This document shows, one piece after another, positions 59,567-64,000 of a DNA stretch of 64,000 bases (position 1 is the first letter of the stretch; each line of letters opens with the position of its first letter). The translations under genes and the position numbers were made by a program. Origin of the DNA: Nymphaea colorata (taxonomy: Eukaryota > Streptophyta > Magnoliopsida > Nymphaeales > Nymphaeaceae); contig NC_045141.1 in the NCBI RefSeq assembly GCF_008831285.2, positions 11,210,106 through 11,274,105 of the forward strand. The letters are read 5' to 3'. The notes beneath the pieces were generated by a model. It searched no databases, was not told where the DNA came from, and saw only the letters and a list, made by a program, of their open reading frames with translations.

Positions 59567-62500
59567 ATGGCAGCCTCTTCCTCGTCAACCGTCAACACCA
59601 ATCCCACTGAAATAGGGGCATTTAGAACTGAGAATGTTCCCATGCAGGTCATCACTCTTCGCCTCACCAAGGATAATTATTTCTCGTGGTCGCCTGCTAT
59701 GACCATGGGGATTGCTGGCCGTGGTCGCATGGCCTATATTGATGGGAGCAACCCCGAACCAGCAAGAACAAGTGATGTGTGGCATACTTGGTTTCTTGAG
59801 GATAATCAAGTGAAAACTTGGATTGTCAATTCTGTTTTCGCCGATATTCAGCCCCTTATCCTTCGGAAGAAGATTGCTAGAGACATGTGGGTGGTCCTCG
59901 AGCAAATGTATGGCCAAAAGAAGACTGCAATTCGTACTTACCAAGTAATGAAGACAGTCTATGGCATTCGACAAGGGACCTCGTCTGTTGCAGAGTACTA
60001 TGGGGCTTTGAAAGCCAAGTGGGAAGAGCTTGACTATCATTCTGATATTCCTTGGCATTGTCCCCATGATCAGGCGCTCTATGTTGCTCATGAATGGGAA
60101 AACAGGGTGTTCCTATTTTTAGCAGGTTTAAATGATGAGTTTGAAGGTGTTCGAAGCCAGATTTTGAATTCAGGGGAGGTGTCCAGTATTGAAGATGTGT
60201 ACTCCTGTGTTGAAGCGGAAGAACAGAGAAGGCTTGTTACAAAAGAAGGGAAGAGGGAACTTGTGCCCTATAACGAGAGATCTGCTCTCGTGAGTCGTGG
60301 TCCTGGCGGCCCATCTAGGTCTCTTCGCCGGTGCACTCACTGCAAGAAGACAGGTCACACTGTGGATTATTGTTGGGATCTTCATCCAGAAAAGAAGGGG
60401 AACAAAGGGAGATCTTTGACTGGGAGAACGCCTGTGTCTGAGGTGCAAGCCTCTAGTGGAGAAAAAGTCTCCATTTCTGCTGACCAGCTTCGTGAACTAA
60501 GGGCTTATTTGGGCAGGCTCGATGTCAACAAGACTGAGACCTCAGAGGGAACTACAGCTAATCATGCTCTTGCAGTTATTGGCAATCAAGGTAACTCTTC
60601 TGTGGGGGAATGGATTGTCGATAGTGGTGCTACTCATCACATGACAGGTAATCCAAAATTGTTTCATGAGTATAAGTTGTCCTCGGGAAGGGAACGTGTT
60701 TCTCTTGCAGATGGTTCCTCTACCTGTGTGGCAGGCGAAGGCACTCTGTCCTTGTTGGACAAATTTCATGTGCAGGGCGCTTTACATGTTCCCCAGTTTC
60801 CTTTAAATCTCTTATCTGTCAGTAGACTTACTAAAGAATTGAATTGTGAACTTATATTCTCTGCCGATCGTTGTGTTTTGCAGGACTTGGTGACAGGGAA
60901 GAGGATTGGGATTGGTTTAGCTTCTGATGGATTATATCGTCTTCCCATACGTGTGGCTACTGTTTTGTTGACAGCGATCCGCAAGACAGTTAAGAGAAGA
61001 GAAGATTGTCTTCAGTCTTTTATGTACTGGCATGAACGTTTTGGGCATTTACCTTTTGGGATTTTGAAACATTTGTTTCCAGACTTGTGTTCCTCCTTTG
61101 ATGTGTCTTCAATTTCTTGTGATGTTTGTCAGTTTGCCAAACATGTGAGAGCTTCCTACCCTCTTTCTTCTAGTTGTGCTAATGAAGCTTTTTCCCTGAT
61201 TTACTCTGATGTATGGGGACCTTCGGGCATTCATACCCGTCAAGGTTTCCAGTATTTTATCACTTTCATTGATGATTTCTCTCGTGCTACATTTATATAC
61301 TTGTTAAAAGACCGCAGCGAGGTTCCTCGAATCATCGAGACATTTATTCTTCTTGTGCATACCCAGTATGGTGCGAATGTTAAAACTTTCAGGTCTGATA
61401 ATGCCCGTGAGTACATGTGTCGGCCTGTTGAGGAGTTTCTTAGACAACGGGGGATTGTTCACGAGACATCCTGTAGTTACACCCCCCTCAAAATGGGGTA
61501 GCTGAAAGGAAAAATCGTCAACTTCTTAATGTCACTAGGGCTCTTTTGTTTCAGAGAAATCTTCCTAAACACTATTGGGGTGATGCAGTTCTTACTAGTG
61601 CCTATCTTATTAACCGCATGCCCAGTCGTGTTTTGAATGGTAGGACTCCCCACTCGTTGCTTCCTGGCAGTCGTCCACCATTTCCTCTTCCTCCTCGTGT
61701 TTTTGGTTGTGTATGTTTTATCCATGATCACAGTCCAAATGTCAAGAAACTTGATCCTAGGTCTATCAAAGGTGTCTTTGTTGGATACTCCCCTACGCAA
61801 AAAGGATACAAATGTATTGATCCTATTACTGGTCGAGCTTATGTTACGAGGGATGTTACCTTCTTGGAACATGCCTCTTACTTTGGTGCGAATCCTCTTC
61901 AGGGGGAGCAGTCTGTGGGCAGGGAAGAGTATTCTCAGAGACAGGAACTTCAGTTTATAGATTTCTTGGACTACAAGAAAGCAGAAGTGACTGTTGATGT
62001 GCCTGAGAAGGAGGAACGGGGTGACAATAGCATTGAGAAAGAAGGCCCTCAGTTGTTTGGACAGTTCTACTCTAGACGAGGTACTCGGACAGAGGTGATG
62101 ACTTGTGATGCTAGATCTACTTTCAATCCCAATGCCACTCCTTCCCTGGATGAACCAAGTCCTACCAAGGAGACCGTGGAGACTCATGATGAGGTTGAAA
62201 AGAAGAATGACGATCTTCCCATTGCCCTGAGAAAGGGTGTCAGGTCATGTACTCAACACCCCATTGGTAATTTTGTTTCTTATTCCAGACTTGGGAAAGA
62301 TTACAAGTGCTTTGTTTCTACTCTCTCTTTGGCTGTGATTCCCAGGACTGTCGCTGAAGCTCAAAGTGACTCCAAGTGGGCTGATGCAATGAAAGAAGAA
62401 ATAGATGCCCTAAGAAGAAACTTGACATGGGAAGTGGTGAAGATTCCTGAAGCCGCTCACCTAGTTGGATCCAAATGGGTGTATACCATCAAGTACAAAC

Positions 62501-63885
62501 CAGATGGGAGTGTTGAAAGATATAAAGCTCGACTTGTGGCCAAGGGGTTTAGCCAGAAATATGGAATTGATTACTTGGAAACCTTTGCTCCTGTTGCGAA
62601 AATGAAGACTGTGAGGGTGGTTATATCCCTAGCTGTGATGAAGGAGTGGAAGATGTATCAACTGGATGTTAAGAATGCATTCCTCAATGGTGACCTCGAA
62701 GAAGAAGTATATATGCATATGCCTCCAGGATATGAAGAACCAGAAATGTGTTGTAAGCTGAAAAAGGCATTGTATGGCCTTAAACAATCGCCCAGAGCGT
62801 GGTTTGAACGACTGAGAAGAGTGATGATACGTCATGGATACAAACAAGGAAATGGAGATCACACTCTGTTTGTGAAGAAGAAGGAGAGCAAGGTTACTCT
62901 CCTGCTCGTCTACGTAGATGACATGATTGTTACTGGAGATGATGAGGAGGAGATTATCAAGCTAAAAGGGTTACTGGCTACAGAATTCGACCTCAAAGAT
63001 CTTGGCAAACTAAGGTATTTTCTTGGTATGGAGGTTGCTAGGTCTAGTACTGGTCTTGTACTAAACCAAAGGAAATATACATTAGATCTGCTGGAAGAAA
63101 CTGGTAAATTGGGATGTAGACCTACTCCTACCCCTTTTGACACTGGGCACAAGTTGAGTCTTAGAGATGGAGAGCCTCTCTGTGAAGAAGACAAGGGAAG
63201 ATATCAACGTTTGGTTGGGAAGCTAATTTATCTTACCCTCACGAGACCTGATATCACCTTTGCGGTGAATGTTTTGAGCCAATTCATGCATGCGCCAACC
63301 GATGCACATCTGAAGGCTGTGGACAGAGTGCTATGCTACCTGAAGAAAAATCCTGGTAAGGGACTCCTGTATGTGAAACAAGAGACTGTGGAAATCGAGG
63401 GCTATTCTGATGCGGATTGGGCAGGTTGTGGTGATACCAGACGATCCACTACAGGGTACTGTGTCTACTTGGGAGGAAACCTTGTTGTATGGAGGAGCAA
63501 GAGACAGGATGTTTGCTCTAGATCCAGTGCAGAGGCAGAATATAGGGCAGTTGCTATGGGATTGTCAGAGTTATTATGGTTGAAGATATTGTTGACTGAC
63601 ATTGGAATAGAGATTGAAGGACCTATGAAGATGTATTGTGATAACAAGTCTGCAATCAACTTAGCCAACAATCATGTTCTTCACGACAAAACAAAACATG
63701 TTGAAATTGATCGTCACTTCATTCGGGAAAGGATTGATGCGAAAGAGTTGATCTTACCTTACATGAAGTCTGAAGACCAAACTGCTGATGTTCTGACGAA
63801 AGCTCTTCCTTCAGCTTCATTTGAGAGGAATGTATCCAAGTTGGGCATGTTTGATATGTATGCCCAACTTGAGGGGGAGTGTTGA
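59567..63885 (+). pseudogene. gag-pol of Copia E2, one frameshift in integrase
   Basis: ATG 59567 (MAASSSSTVNTNP) opens a 645-codon frame to TAG 61499-61501. It contains Gag (NYFSWSPAMTMG), zinc knuckle CTHCKKTGHTVDYC near 60331, protease VDSGATHHM near 60618, integrase zinc region WHERFGHLPF near 61030 with CDVCQFAKH, and the first two integrase acidic sites in SDVWG and SDNARE. A run of six C at 61482-61487 is one base short of the frame kept in E1. The third acidic residue and everything after it are in the next frame. That frame is open without a stop to TGA 63883-63885 and holds RT ([11 protein letters not shown] near 62911), RNase H (YSDADWAGC near 63403) and the end LEGEC. The homopolymer context makes a sequencing error possible, and in that case the element could be intact. 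Confidence 0.93.
63871..63879 (+). promoter_or_regulatory. Polypurine tract of Copia E2
   Basis: GAGGGGGAG immediately before the 3' LTR. Confidence 0.9.
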
Positions 63886-64000
63886 TAGATTGTGGGTTTC
63901 GGGTCCGGATCCATACCCGACCCGCCTTGTAGCCCGTTTTGGGCTCTACTTAAGTCATGTAACCCTAATCCTTAAGTGTTAATGATAATCTTAAGAGAGA
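63880..64000 (+). repeat. 3' LTR of Copia E2 (partial)
   Basis: The first 121 bp, identical to the 5' LTR, are cut by the window edge. The polyprotein stop TGA occupies LTR bases 4-6. Confidence 0.95.

Larger units (their letters stand above)
58648..64000 (+). mobile_element. Ty1/Copia LTR retrotransposon E2, 3' LTR cut by window edge
   Basis: The element has a 249-bp 5' LTR, a tRNA-Met primer site, a GC-rich leader, a nearly intact gag-pol, a purine tract and the first 121 bp of the 3' LTR. Those 121 bp are identical to the 5' LTR. ATGTC precedes the 5' LTR at 58643-58647 and should recur after the 3' LTR. It is related to E1 in coding sequence but has unrelated LTRs. It is inserted upstream of the first visible TAF5 exon, probably in a TAF5 intron, in antisense direction. 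Confidence 0.95.

Noticed and set aside
61477-62187. 236-codon minus-strand frame in Copia E2
   Set aside because: Antisense shadow of the integrase/RT region.

Overview
The window is nuclear DNA of a flowering plant. Both protein-coding genes have GT-AG introns and strong matches to plant families, and the rest is AT-rich and full of plant retrotransposons, MITE-like elements and AT/GA/CA microsatellites. The sequence does not let me name the species.

Layout. 1-1.24 kb: tail and LTR of a decayed Ty1/Copia element. About 3.7-4.2 kb: a decayed reverse transcriptase/RNase H fragment resembling an endogenous plant pararetrovirus (caulimovirid). 9.2-14.4 kb, minus strand: a complete five-exon cinnamoyl-CoA reductase (CCR) gene, the first committed enzyme of monolignol/lignin synthesis. 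20.9-22.7 kb: a 5'-truncated LINE, with a second LINE scrap at 29.5-29.9 kb. 26-31 kb: diverged dispersed repeats. 32.0-33.3 kb: a small tandem array running into a near-perfect inverted repeat with about 412-bp arms. 35.7-36.6 kb: another decayed Copia fragment. 37.9-57.0 kb, minus strand: the eleven 3'-terminal exons of the TFIID subunit TAF5, encoding linker and WD40 propeller. Its 5' exons lie beyond the window.

The TAF5 introns have become a landing zone for transposons. One holds a complete 5.2-kb Copia element (element E1) with 278-bp LTRs that differ at one base and an ATAGG target duplication. Two introns hold members of a TIR family with CTATGTCACA ends, 8-bp target duplications and GGTAC-rich subterminal repeats. 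A second, related Copia element (E2, 249-bp LTRs) starts at 58.6 kb, upstream of the last visible TAF5 exon, and runs off the right edge. Both Copia elements lie opposite to TAF5. Both have broken gag-pol frames despite near-identical LTRs.

The two genes are unrelated housekeeping/secondary-metabolism neighbours and form no system. The most notable structures are the long inverted repeat, the nested 8-bp-TSD element family inside TAF5, and the young but already defective Copia copies. I found no clearly new gene system. All exon borders come from reading splice signals and frame continuity by eye, without transcript evidence.
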